From CAJQQK01 sp049116495 (GTDB lineage Bacteria; Pseudomonadota; Alphaproteobacteria; Rhizobiales; Hyphomicrobiaceae), in NCBI GenBank assembly GCA_049116495.1, contig JAGDYV010000036.1, forward strand, positions 55,337 through 119,336: a DNA stretch of 64,000 bases. The letters run 5' to 3'. The notes beneath the pieces were generated by a model. It had not been told where the DNA came from. It ran no database searches and saw nothing but the letters and a program-made list of their open reading frames with translations. The position numbers and the translations under genes were made by a program. Below, piece by piece: positions 8,804 through 17,586 of the stretch. The first letter of the stretch is position 1. Each line of letters begins with the position of its first letter.

Positions 8804-9817
8804 CTATGCGTCGGTGACACGCCGCTCCAACATGCGCGCGTGCATGGTTGATTGCGCTTCCGGCGTGCCGTCATGGAAAGTGCCGAGCAACTGATCCATC
8901 GGAGCGATCGTGCTGCCGTAGTTGCATTCGAAATGTTTGTGATGAAGGTAGTGAAAGTGATTGTTGCTTTCGACGGCGAACCTTCCGCCAACAAGCAGTT
9001 TGTCAAAGCCGGTGTGGCTGACGGCAGCGTTAAAAACAGCGAGATGGGTTTGAAAAATCGCATTCACCGGATGCAACGCGATGAGCCACTGCACGCAAAC
9101 TGTCGAGAAGTAAATCGCCAGTTCAACAGGGTGCATGGCAAGCCCCGACCAGGGCCCGACATTGACATTGTAATGATGGATGCGATGCACCGTTCTATAA
9201 AGCGGCCGCCAGTGCAGCAGACGATGGATAAAATAAAAGTGCACCGAATGAATGACCGGAGCAAAAAGTAGCAGCGCAACAAACCAACTCCAGTAGAGGA
9301 AGGATCCTTCTGCAATCGGTATGAAACCGATAAGGGCGTTGGCAAACAACCAATAGGTCACCGCTTCATAAGCGGTAAAAATGGGGACCGCGGCACAAAG
9401 CGTGCGGAACATGTTGTCTTGAACCTGATTGGCGAAAAGGAAGCGTCGATCGTTGGTTGCAAATGGTTTGCTGGTAAACTTGAGATGATCACCTTGTTTC
9501 TTGAAGACGTACAGATAGAGATGAAGGCCGCCAAAATACGTGAGTGTCAGGGCTAAATTGCGCGCCAGAAGCCATGCAAGCCACCATGCCTCAAAGGTCT
9601 TCATGGCGGCAAGTTCCGGTGTCAGAAAGAACCAAACGACGAGCGTAATGCCAAGTGTCAGGCTGTTCATCGGCCAAAGGTAGCCAGGGAAACCAAACAT
9701 CCACTTGCCAACTGCTGATGGGAGCGGCGGCCAGGCATAAATCGGCGGCAGCTTTATCCGCCCGGCAGGACGCCAATCTCCATTGCCATCGCGGGCATTC
9801 GAAGGCTCCATGGTCAT
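8804..9817 (-). CDS. Sterol desaturase / fatty acid hydroxylase family membrane protein
   Basis: 337 residues with several hydrophobic segments (for example SLTLGITLVVWFFLTPE and SWFVALLLFAPVIHSVHF). The di-iron histidine boxes of the fatty acid hydroxylase superfamily are present: HRLLHW, HRIHHYN and HYLHHKH, plus an upstream His in HFYFIHR. It would hydroxylate or desaturate a lipid in the inner membrane using O2. The ATG at 9817 is preferred (GAGAG 8 nt upstream); an in-frame TTG at 9832 is the alternative. It stands alone on the minus strand between two enzyme genes; no lipid-pathway neighbour indicates the substrate. Confidence 0.85.
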   Translation of the reverse strand: MTMEPSNARDGNGDWRPAGRIKLPPIYAWPPLPSAVGKWMFGFPGYLWPMNSLTLGITLVVWFFLTPELAAMKTFEAWWLAWLLARNLALTLTYFGGLHLYLYVFKKQGDHLKFTSKPFATNDRRFLFANQVQDNMFRTLCAAVPIFTAYEAVTYWLFANALIGFIPIAEGSFLYWSWFVALLLFAPVIHSVHFYFIHRLLHWRPLYRTVHRIHHYNVNVGPWSGLAMHPVELAIYFSTVCVQWLIALHPVNAIFQTHLAVFNAAVSHTGFDKLLVGGRFAVESNNHFHYLHHKHFECNYGSTIAPMDQLLGTFHDGTPEAQSTMHARMLERRVTDA

Positions 9818-9963
9818 CGTAGATGCTCTCAATTCAAGTAAGTGGGGCGACGCACGTCGGCGTTCATGCTCTCTTTCAAGTTCTCACGATGGCTTCTTCG
9901 ACAATTCGAAAAGGGGCAGGTCGTTTGACGTGCGGCGTTGATCGGCTCAGTCCATGAAGTGCG

Positions 9964-11193
9964 TCAGTTGCAGGCCATCTGTTCTTTGTGAAAAGACGTC
10001 AATCGTGGCGCAACTTCTTGGGCCAGCAACTCGATGCTCCGGCTTGTTTCAGCATGAGTCATGAAGCCGGCCCGGCCCATGGTTACGAGATGCCCAAATC
10101 CACCGACCTGTTCGTAGAAGGAGGAAATTTGGTCAAATACAGTATCCGGCGAACCGGCAAAGAGAATGCCACGCTTCATGGCCATTTCCGGTGAAATCCC
10201 AATCAGCGCCCGGTTGTTCTTGGGGGCGGCGGTGAACGCGTCACTACTGGCCTGTCCTTTTTCCGGTGCAGCTACGACTTCGCGATCGCTGCGCAGTGCC
10301 TTGGGCGCAAACTCGGCGGGTATTGTTCCGGGCAAATCGCGTGCGAATTGCGGAGCTGATCTCAGTCCGGTGTTGAGGAACCACAACAGCTTTTCTCCGA
10401 GGGCCACACCAGCCTCGTGGGTATCGGCAACCGCCACCATGGCGGCGTAAGCATAATGATCGAGGTCGACGGCGGGCAGGCCGTCAATTCGTCTCGCTTC
10501 CCGGTAGGCATGCCAGGCTTTGCGGGTATCCTCGGCACCGCGCAAGATCAGCGCGTTCACCATGCCACGACGGCCGACCTCGGCGGCAGTGTGGGGATCT
10601 CCGGTAGCAGCCCAGAAGGGCGGATGCGGTTTTTGCCAGGCTTGCGGCCATATGTTCACATGCCGGTGCGTGAAGTGCTTGCCTTGCCAGCTGAACGGTC
10701 CGTCGTGTTCGGTCAGGCTCTTCTTGATGAGATCAATCGCCTCCCAAAATCTTGCAATATTTGTAATTGGGTTGGCGTTGTTGGACGCCATCTCGCTGCC
10801 GCCGGATTTGACGAATCCGATATCCAGCCTGCCCCGCGAGATGATGTCAGCGGTTGCATATTCTTCGGCAATGCGGACCGGTTCATCGCGCAATGAGACC
10901 AGGGTGCCGAGGCTCAAGATCCGGGCTTTACGGGTCTGCCGCGCCAATATCCCGAGCAACAATGGATTGGCCGACAGAAGGGAATTGATACCGGCATGGT
11001 GTTCAATTGCGACGACATTCAATCCCAGATCGTCGCACAGCAGAAACTCGTCCAGACACTCCTCAAAAAGGTCCGCCGCAACTTTTGGATCACAGTATCG
11101 ATTGGGGAGAGAAGCTCGCACCGAGTCAGCGCCGTCCAGAACCTCTTGCGCGACAAATGGATAAGTAATTTCGTTGTGAAACCAAACTTGCAC
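9964..11193 (-). CDS. LLM class flavin-dependent oxidoreductase (bacterial luciferase-like monooxygenase)
   Basis: 409 residues. The TIM-barrel luciferase fold shows in LNVVAIEHHAGINSLLSANP, ILSLGTLVSLRDEPVRIAEE and SRGRLDIGFVKSGG. Such enzymes use FMNH2 and O2 to oxygenate substrates, often cleaving N-heterocycles or C-S/C-N bonds. The start is GTG with AGGAGG eight bases upstream. That site lies inside the 3' end of the alpha/beta hydrolase gene, whose stop codon is only 3 nt upstream, so the two are co-translated. No flavin reductase is nearby. It is longer than, and not closely similar to, the 335-residue LLM pair at 43.9 and 48.9 kb. Confidence 0.88.
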   Translation of the reverse strand: MQVWFHNEITYPFVAQEVLDGADSVRASLPNRYCDPKVAADLFEECLDEFLLCDDLGLNVVAIEHHAGINSLLSANPLLLGILARQTRKARILSLGTLVSLRDEPVRIAEEYATADIISRGRLDIGFVKSGGSEMASNNANPITNIARFWEAIDLIKKSLTEHDGPFSWQGKHFTHRHVNIWPQAWQKPHPPFWAATGDPHTAAEVGRRGMVNALILRGAEDTRKAWHAYREARRIDGLPAVDLDHYAYAAMVAVADTHEAGVALGEKLLWFLNTGLRSAPQFARDLPGTIPAEFAPKALRSDREVVAAPEKGQASSDAFTAAPKNNRALIGISPEMAMKRGILFAGSPDTVFDQISSFYEQVGGFGHLVTMGRAGFMTHAETSRSIELLAQEVAPRLTSFHKEQMACN

Positions 11194-11196
11194 GGA

Positions 11197-12003
11197 TCAG
11201 CCTCCTGTCTCTTGGGCAAGAAACGCGCTTATTTGTTGCGCAAGCGCTTCTGCTTGTTCGACTTCGGGATGATGTCCCGCGTCAGCGATAACTTCAAAGC
11301 GGGCGTTTGCGATCTTGGCGGCAAGGCCGCGGCCATAGTCGATGTCGACGATCCGGTCGTTCTCGCCCCAAAGGACGAGTGTCGGCGAACGAATGCGCTG
11401 CAGCCAGTTGGCAAGTTGCGGCGTGTACATGTACGGGTGCCAACCATACAGGCACAAAGACTCGCGGTTCCGTGCGTAGACGACGATCTCATCGTCCGAC
11501 ATGGCATCAAAGTCGAGGCGCCCGACATCTTTGTCAAACCAACTCCGGGCATGGATCTCATCTGGATGTAGATTGAAGATATCCGCAATATCCGGCGTTT
11601 CGCGATCGCTTAGCTTTATGCCTAAAGCGTCGATCAAGACGAGGCGGTCCAGTTGAGGCAGATTCTTGGTGGCGAGTTCCAAAGCCAACCAGCCACCAAA
11701 AGACATACCGACCAAGGTCAGCGGCTGATCCGGGAGGCCATCAATGAAGTCCAGGCAAAAATGAACCAAGTCGTAAACGGTGTCGAATTCGTCCGGCCGG
11801 ACAGTATGCCCAAAGCCCGGGAGTGACGGCGCGTAGACTTTGCCGCATGCCGTCAAATATTTGAGAAAGGGCGATCGCGCAGGAAGGTTGTGAAAGCCAT
11901 GGAGGACGAGGATCGGAGAGCCGGATCCACCAACTAAGACTTCGGCATCGACGTTGCCGACGCTTCGAACCTCTAACGAGAGGTCGTTTTCTTCGGACAC
12001 CAT
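11197..12003 (-). CDS. Alpha/beta hydrolase, operon partner of the LLM monooxygenase
   Basis: 268 residues. LVLHGFHNLPARSP (oxyanion region), the nucleophile elbow VGMSFGGW (Ser near 101), an Asp in LWGENDRIVD and a late His in DAGHHPEVEQ give a complete triad. The likely start is ATG 12003 with AGGGA upstream; a TTG three codons earlier is possible. It is directly followed, 3 nt later, by the LLM monooxygenase, which suggests that the hydrolase processes the product of that oxygenation, a common arrangement in ring-cleavage pathways. The substrate is unknown. Confidence 0.85.
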   Translation of the reverse strand: MVSEENDLSLEVRSVGNVDAEVLVGGSGSPILVLHGFHNLPARSPFLKYLTACGKVYAPSLPGFGHTVRPDEFDTVYDLVHFCLDFIDGLPDQPLTLVGMSFGGWLALELATKNLPQLDRLVLIDALGIKLSDRETPDIADIFNLHPDEIHARSWFDKDVGRLDFDAMSDDEIVVYARNRESLCLYGWHPYMYTPQLANWLQRIRSPTLVLWGENDRIVDIDYGRGLAAKIANARFEVIADAGHHPEVEQAEALAQQISAFLAQETGG

Positions 12004-12075
12004 GTAGATCAAATCCCTAGATCCAGTTCGAGGAATTCACAAAATCATGCTGCTTCACAATTGCAATTGGTGTCA

Positions 12076-12219
12076 ATGCAGCTTGCTCGCCAGATCAATC
12101 AACTGGCCGATCACTTCAGTTGCTTGCGCCGCAGTGCAGCCGTTGATGCCCGTTGCGAAGACCACATGGGCAAGGTAGCGTCAATACTCCATCGCCACTT
12201 GGGGAAATTGCCTAAATAA
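12076..12219 (+). CDS. Possible 47-residue small ORF
   Basis: An ATG-initiated frame of 47 codons with plausible codon use, predicted mostly helical and basic at the C-terminus (ends GKLPK). Its stop lies 12 nt before the start of the M24-family gene, so it could be a leader peptide or small partner translated in cis. No good ribosome binding site is visible and I recognise no family. It could be chance. Confidence 0.22.
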   Translation: MQLARQINQLADHFSCLRRSAAVDARCEDHMGKVASILHRHLGKLPK

Positions 12220-12231
12220 GGATTGCGTGTG

Positions 12232-13425
12232 ATGACATCGGTTGAAGCGACAATAACAAAGCCAATTCCTTTCGACGGTGCACAGCTTGATGCCATCATG
12301 GATGCGGCCGGCCTCGACGCCATCGTTGCCACGTCAAAGCACAACATTCGCTACCTTCTTGGCGGTTACAGTTTCTTCTTCTTTGATACGATGGTTGCGA
12401 TTGGTTTGACGCGCTATCTGCCTGCGCTCGTCTATGTCAAGGGCAGACCTGATCAGGCACTATATGTTGGTTGCGACATCGAAAAACATGAAGAACAAAA
12501 CGGGCGTTTTTGGCCGGCAAATTTGTCGCTTGGAAACGTTGGCACGATCGACGCCATGGAGCGGGTTGCAGCACACCTGAAGAGTTTGGGCCCAGACGTT
12601 CGCAAGGTCGGCACCGAAGCGCCGTTCCTGCCAGCTGATGCCGATCGTGCGCTGCGCGAAGGATTGGGGAGCAGTGTTTCCATCGCAGACGCAGTGATCC
12701 CGTTGGAGCGCCTTCGCGCCGTCAAGTCACCGCAAGAGATTGCCTATTTGCGCTTGGCCTCGGAACACGTCGTCGACGCTATGCAGGTTACCTTCGCCAA
12801 GCACTGCATGCCCGGCGCCACGAAGCATGAAGTGACAACCGCCATCATTCGAGAGGAAATGTCGCGCGGGTTGGAGTTCGATTACAATCAGATTACAGCC
12901 GGTCTCTCGCATAACCGAGCGCCATCTGATCAAAAGCTTGCAGCCGGCGACATCCTTTCACTCGATAGCGGTGGCAACTACAAGGGTTACATCGGTGATC
13001 TTTGCCGTATGGGTATCATCGGCGAGCCGGACGCCGAACAGCAGGATCTTCTGGGGTATATCGAGGAAGTGCAGCAAGCGGCCCGACAGCCGATCCGCGC
13101 AGGAGGCCGAGGCGGCGATATCGCGGATATCGCCGTGCCAATGGTCAAGGAGGCAGAGCATGCGTCGTACACGAGCTTCATCGTGCACGGCATGGGCCTC
13201 GTAAGCCACGAAGCACCACGCCTGATGAGCGAGCCGCGGTTTTCCTATGCCAATGACGATGCTGAAAAGCCGCTCGAAACGGGCATGTGCTTATCCATTG
13301 AAACGACCATGCGTCATCCCAAGCGAGGTTTCATCAAGCTGGAAGATACCGTGCTCGTTACAGACGACGGATGGGAGGCCCTCGGGGATGGTGCGCGGGG
13401 ATGGAATCGAGCAGGAACCGGGTGA
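12232..13425 (+). CDS. M24 family metallopeptidase-fold protein (Xaa-Pro peptidase / creatinase type)
   Basis: 397 residues. A creatinase-like N-terminal domain (to about 165) precedes a pita-bread domain with all five dinuclear metal ligands: two Asp eleven apart in LDSGGNYKGYIGD, His in VHGMGLVSHEAP, Glu in LSIETTM and Glu in IKLEDTVL. True creatinases lack this metal set, so aminopeptidase P-like or dipeptidase activity is more likely. ATG 12232 is chosen (AAGGA upstream); an in-frame TTG at 12223 adds three residues. In this setting it may cleave an amino-acid conjugate, which is inference. Confidence 0.85.
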   Translation: MTSVEATITKPIPFDGAQLDAIMDAAGLDAIVATSKHNIRYLLGGYSFFFFDTMVAIGLTRYLPALVYVKGRPDQALYVGCDIEKHEEQNGRFWPANLSLGNVGTIDAMERVAAHLKSLGPDVRKVGTEAPFLPADADRALREGLGSSVSIADAVIPLERLRAVKSPQEIAYLRLASEHVVDAMQVTFAKHCMPGATKHEVTTAIIREEMSRGLEFDYNQITAGLSHNRAPSDQKLAAGDILSLDSGGNYKGYIGDLCRMGIIGEPDAEQQDLLGYIEEVQQAARQPIRAGGRGGDIADIAVPMVKEAEHASYTSFIVHGMGLVSHEAPRLMSEPRFSYANDDAEKPLETGMCLSIETTMRHPKRGFIKLEDTVLVTDDGWEALGDGARGWNRAGTG

Positions 13426-13507
13426 GGGAGGGCCTGTTGACGAGGCCTGCCATCCTCGTCATCCGTGGTTTTGCGCTTCATAGCGGGCTAGCGGTTGGTG
13501 CTCGGTG

Positions 13508-14419
13508 TCAAGTTTCAGGCGGCGGATCGTGAGCGACATACCAATTGTAGATCTCTTCGCTGGTCATGAACATCACATCGGGATGACCTTTCAAAACGTC
13601 GAGAATTTCCGAAAAATAACCAAAACGATGGGTGGCGCCCGATATGTAGGGGTGCACGCTAAAGCACAACACCCTTACGCTGTCGTTAGTGACGGCGTCG
13701 GCATGCAAAACGTTGAGCGCCGATTTCACACGATCCAGCATCACGTGGGACTCATGCTGAGCCCCGGTCATTATCGGAATGTCATTCAACTCCACTGTGT
13801 AGGGAATTGACAACAGCGGACCGTGCTTGGTTCGGACCCAGAACGGCAAATCATCCATGACGTAGTCGGCGAACCACTTAAAGCCGGATTCAGCGATATA
13901 GTCACTTGTATCAAAGGTCTGTCCGAGACCGGGGCCAAGCCAACCAGCAGGGAAGCGGCCTGTAAATTTTTTGATGATGTCCACGGTTTGACGCATCATG
14001 GCGCGCTGGTCTGGAACTTTCGAAATGTGCATCTGTTCATAGCAATGCGCCATGAACTCCCAACCGTTTTCTTGCATGGCCTGACCAAGCTTCGGTCGCG
14101 TTTCGAGCACCTTGGCATTGATGCATACCGTCGGTGTGATGGCTCTATCGCTTAGTGCCTGCATCAGCCGCCAGATGCCAACGCGCATGCCGTATTCATG
14201 CCAAGTCCAATTCGGAATGTCCGGCAGTACAATCGTGCCGCCCGGCGGACCAAGCATCGTACGTGGCATTGGTTTTGTTACATCCCACTCTTCGACATTG
14301 ACGACCGGCCAGGCGATAATGCGTTTGTTGTCGGGTAGCTTCAATTTCGGTCGCTCGACAATTGGCAAATAGTCAATCCGCTCGTGCGGTTTCATTGCAG
14401 GTGTGTCGGATTCAGTCAT
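13508..14419 (-). CDS. Polysaccharide deacetylase (NodB/PuuE-like) family protein
   Basis: 303 residues. It follows the allantoinase-like PuuE branch of the NodB fold: IIAWPVVNVEEWD near residue 40, the His pair in AHCYEQMH, and LGPGLGQTFDTSDYIAESGFKW in the barrel. Members hydrolyse N-acyl or cyclic amide bonds with a divalent metal; several degrade ureides rather than polysaccharides. There is no signal peptide, so it is cytosolic. The start is uncertain (GTG at 14428 is 3 codons earlier). It is divergent from a second NodB-like gene 235 bp away, so the pair probably shares a control region. Confidence 0.8.
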   Translation of the reverse strand: MTESDTPAMKPHERIDYLPIVERPKLKLPDNKRIIAWPVVNVEEWDVTKPMPRTMLGPPGGTIVLPDIPNWTWHEYGMRVGIWRLMQALSDRAITPTVCINAKVLETRPKLGQAMQENGWEFMAHCYEQMHISKVPDQRAMMRQTVDIIKKFTGRFPAGWLGPGLGQTFDTSDYIAESGFKWFADYVMDDLPFWVRTKHGPLLSIPYTVELNDIPIMTGAQHESHVMLDRVKSALNVLHADAVTNDSVRVLCFSVHPYISGATHRFGYFSEILDVLKGHPDVMFMTSEEIYNWYVAHDPPPET

Positions 14420-14654
14420 GAGGACCACGCTTTGACAGATTGCTACGTTTCACAAGACAACTATTTGCTTCGTCGCTATTCTCGCGGTCACCGTGCCCTT
14501 GCAGGGTTTGATCATCCGCTCGATCCCGACAGTACTGTGATCTTACCGTCGCGTCGATGGATGGATTTTCGCTGCATAGACGGCGGATGGCATCAAATGG
14601 ATACAGCAACGATGATCACATCCAGCCCAACGATCCATGAGAGGTAAGATTAAG

Positions 14655-15539
14655 ATGGAACCTTGGCAGTGGCCGGAGCAGCGTTGGCGAACCGTGGTCG
14701 AAAAGGTGCGCGCTGGTCGTTCACTCAAGCCGGCCGAATGGCCTGGCCGTGCGCGTGTGGCCGTTGCGTTGTCATTCGACTCCGACCACGAAACGACGAC
14801 TTTGCGGTTTGGCGATACTTCTCCAGGGAAGCTCTCACAGGGCGAATACGGCGCCCGCGTCGCGATTCCTCGCATCCTTGAGTTGTTGCGTCGCAACGGC
14901 GTCAAAGCAACTTTCTTTGTGCCGGCTGTTGTTGCCTTGCTGCATCCGGACGAGCAACGCCGGATCATTGGCGAGGGGCATGAGATCGGCATCCATAGCT
15001 GGATTCATGAATTCAACAGTGAGCTGCCGCCAGCGGATGAGCGTGAGCTTCAATTTCGCGCGGCAGACACTCTTGAGATGGTATGTGGCAAACGCCCTGT
15101 CGGAATTCGCACGCCATCTTGGGACTTTTCCCAAGACACGTTGTCGATCTCGCGAGAGATGGGCTTGTTGTATGACTCGTCCCTGATGGCGGACGATGAT
15201 CCTTACGAACTACTGGAGAACAACGAACCGACCGGTATCGTTGAACTGCCTGTCGAATGGATTCGGGATGATTTCGTTTACTTCAATATGGATCGCAAGA
15301 TGGGATTGCGCCCTCATACTTCACCTTCAGACGTGTTCGAAATATTCCGGCGTGAGTTCGATGGCGCCTATCGCGAAGGTGGTTTGTTTCTGCTGACGAT
15401 GCATCCGCACATCATTGGTCACCGTTCCCGCATACAGGTTCTCGACGAGCTTGTTGCCTATATCCGTCGCCACGATGATGTTTGGTTTGCAACGCACGAA
15501 GATGTCGCTCGACACTGCCTCTCGGCGACCACAGGCTAG
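14655..15539 (+). CDS. Polysaccharide deacetylase (NodB-like) family protein
   Basis: 294 residues. Canonical NodB motifs are present: VALSFDSDHET (metal Asp), IGIHSWIHE (the H-S-x-x-H motif) and GIRTPSWDFSQ (R-x-P motif). The protein has no signal peptide, so it most likely acts on a small cytosolic amide rather than on cell-wall glycan. The start at 14655 has AGAGGT upstream, within the first codons of a longer frame beginning at 14637. It is only distantly like the divergent neighbour; both are of the cytosolic, peptidoglycan-unrelated kind often found with catabolic genes. Confidence 0.85.
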   Translation: MEPWQWPEQRWRTVVEKVRAGRSLKPAEWPGRARVAVALSFDSDHETTTLRFGDTSPGKLSQGEYGARVAIPRILELLRRNGVKATFFVPAVVALLHPDEQRRIIGEGHEIGIHSWIHEFNSELPPADERELQFRAADTLEMVCGKRPVGIRTPSWDFSQDTLSISREMGLLYDSSLMADDDPYELLENNEPTGIVELPVEWIRDDFVYFNMDRKMGLRPHTSPSDVFEIFRREFDGAYREGGLFLLTMHPHIIGHRSRIQVLDELVAYIRRHDDVWFATHEDVARHCLSATTG

Positions 15540-15608
15540 AGGTATTCCGTGGTGTCACTTGGAAACAGAATTCCCCATCCAAACGTAAGGAAGTCTGAGC
15601 AACTACGA

Positions 15609-16766
15609 TCAAATCTCTAGAGCTGGGACGTCAAACCGACGGCCTTCGGCCGCGCTGCGATAAGCGACTTCGATGAGGTTCAATGCCCTGGCACCGACCT
15701 GCAGCGGGAACGAGAACGCGGCGTCATCCGAGATGTGTCGGAGATAGGCTTCCCAACCGACTCTAAAACTGGGGGGAGCGTCTTCGGGGCCCGGCGCCAG
15801 TGTCCATTCCGAAAAGTGATCGGCGCGCGGTCGTTTGACATCGAGCTGCGGCCAGGTCGGTGTTGGCGTCTCGGAAAGTGTCTGCGTCCAACAATCGCGC
15901 AGCGAAGCGACTGCGGAGCCAAGCGTACCGTCGACCTGGATTGTCATCATGTCATCACGCCGGATACGCGTCGACCAGGATGTCAGGACCTGCACCTTTG
16001 CACCGTTATCAAGGTCCATCAGGGCGTAGGCGGCGTCTTCGACATCGACATCGTATCGGGTGCCGGTTTCGTCCCAACGTTGCGGGATGTGCCTGGTGGT
16101 CTCGCAATAAATGCCGGTCGGGCGTCCCGCCAGATGCTCGATGATATAACTCCAGTGCGGGAACATATCGAGCGCGAGGCCGCCGCCTCTGTCTTTTTGG
16201 TAATTCCAGCTGGCCCGCTGGCCGGGCTGCGTTTCACCATCAAATATCCACCAACCGAATTCCAAGCGAATGGACAAGACTCGGCCAAAGAAGTCTTGTT
16301 CGAAGAGCTGCTTCAACTTGATCAATCCGGGCAGAAAGATCTTGTCGACCACCATGCCGTGCTTGCAGCCCGCCTGCTCCGCCAACTGCACGACTTCAAC
16401 CGCCTCCGCTAGAGAGCCGGCCAAGGGCTTATCCGTGTAGATGTGCTTGCCAGCAGCAATCGCACGACGAAGTCGCTCGGCACGGCCACCGGTGGATGCA
16501 ACATCGAAATAGACCGAATAAGACTTGTCATCCAAGGCACCGTTCAGGTCCGTTGTGTAATCCAGAATGCCCGTGGCGTCTGAGACGGCCTTCAAGCGCG
16601 CGCTATCCCGACCAACCAGCAGAAGGCGTGGTGAAATTCGATCACCATTCGCTGCTGGAATGCCACCTTCCGCAATGATCGGCATCAACGCATTGCGCAA
16701 ATGTTGATGTTGCGCCAACCGGCCTGTGGCACCGTTGAAGATGACACCAACGTCTCTTTGGGTCAT
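15609..16766 (-). CDS. Gfo/Idh/MocA family oxidoreductase
   Basis: 385 residues. An N-terminal Rossmann domain (VGVIFNGATGRLAQHQHLRNAL) binds NAD(P). The conserved strand around IYTDKPLAGSLAEAVEV carries the D-K-P motif with its catalytic-site Lys. The C-terminal alpha/beta domain carries the substrate site (GGLALDMFPHWSYI). The loop after the first strand (NGATG) departs from the usual GxGxxG. The family oxidises sugars, inositols and related alcohols, or acts as reductase. It is convergent with the NodB-like gene at 14.6 kb and divergent from the Cox-like operon. The substrate is not inferable. Confidence 0.87.
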   Translation of the reverse strand: MTQRDVGVIFNGATGRLAQHQHLRNALMPIIAEGGIPAANGDRISPRLLLVGRDSARLKAVSDATGILDYTTDLNGALDDKSYSVYFDVASTGGRAERLRRAIAAGKHIYTDKPLAGSLAEAVEVVQLAEQAGCKHGMVVDKIFLPGLIKLKQLFEQDFFGRVLSIRLEFGWWIFDGETQPGQRASWNYQKDRGGGLALDMFPHWSYIIEHLAGRPTGIYCETTRHIPQRWDETGTRYDVDVEDAAYALMDLDNGAKVQVLTSWSTRIRRDDMMTIQVDGTLGSAVASLRDCWTQTLSETPTPTWPQLDVKRPRADHFSEWTLAPGPEDAPPSFRVGWEAYLRHISDDAAFSFPLQVGARALNLIEVAYRSAAEGRRFDVPALEI

Positions 16767-16964
16767 TTGCTCACATCCTAGTTTGAAATTTCAGTAGAGG
16801 GCGGCGTCCTTGATCATGAAGCCGATTCATGTTTTTCGCTACACCCTTTCCATCGCACTCTCGATGCACTCGCTGAATTGACCGGTAGCAATTGCAAATG
16901 CCCAATGCAGTGACTAGCGTATCGATCGCTCGTCGGCGGAAATGTTCAATTGCAGTGGGGTCTC

Positions 16965-17570
16965 GTGGAGCTCAAGCACAATTTTGAAGTGCCAACGGGG
17001 TTGGAAGAGGCTTGGAATTTTTTTCTCGATATTCCGCGTGTGGCTTCCTGTTTGCCCGGTGCTGAATTGACTGATGTCGTCGATGAACGACATTTTGAAG
17101 GATCCGCGCGCGTCAAAGTCGGCCCGGTTGCTTTAGCGTTTGCTGGTACTGCTGAAATTGTTGAGATCAATGCCGCTCGTCATTACGCGGTTGTGCGTGC
17201 CAAAGGCAAGGATCGCAAAGGGCGCGGCAATGCCGATGCTACCGTTCAATTCGAGCTTGTACCAAAGGACGCCGGCAGCACTGCGGTAAATGTTTCAACG
17301 AACCTGACGCTCGCTGGTTCGGTCGCTCAGTATGGTCGCGCCAGTGGTTTGATCGATGCTGTTGCGCAAGAAATCATCGCCGATTTCGTTGCCAACCTCG
17401 AAGCCGATTTGAAGTCGGACGCGTCGCAAGTCGAACCAGCAAAATCGGCCGCGGCGACACAAGCTGCACCACCTACGGCACCGCGAGAGAATGAAATTTC
17501 TGGAATTGCGTTATTTTGGCGAGCGCTGCTGAGAATGGTTCGCAACCTGTTGGCGCCTGTCGGCAAGTGA
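16965..17570 (+). CDS. CoxG-like SRPBCC family protein (carbon monoxide dehydrogenase subunit G type)
   Basis: 201 residues, GTG start preceded by GTGGGG; a TTG at 16950 is the alternative. The N-terminal 150 residues match CoxG: ELKHNFEVPTGLEEAWNFF, then PRVASCLPGAELT, and KVGPVALAFAGTAEI. A Pro/Ala linker follows, then a C-terminal hydrophobic segment (ALFWRALLRMVRNLLAPV). In CO dehydrogenase systems CoxG is thought to recruit the enzyme to the cytoplasmic membrane, and CoxG-like proteins can also bind quinones. Here it opens a run of molybdenum hydroxylase genes, with 16 nt to the FAD subunit, so it is probably that enzyme's membrane anchor. Confidence 0.85.
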   Translation: MELKHNFEVPTGLEEAWNFFLDIPRVASCLPGAELTDVVDERHFEGSARVKVGPVALAFAGTAEIVEINAARHYAVVRAKGKDRKGRGNADATVQFELVPKDAGSTAVNVSTNLTLAGSVAQYGRASGLIDAVAQEIIADFVANLEADLKSDASQVEPAKSAAATQAAPPTAPRENEISGIALFWRALLRMVRNLLAPVGK

Positions 17571-17586
17571 GAAGGGAGGGTGATGG

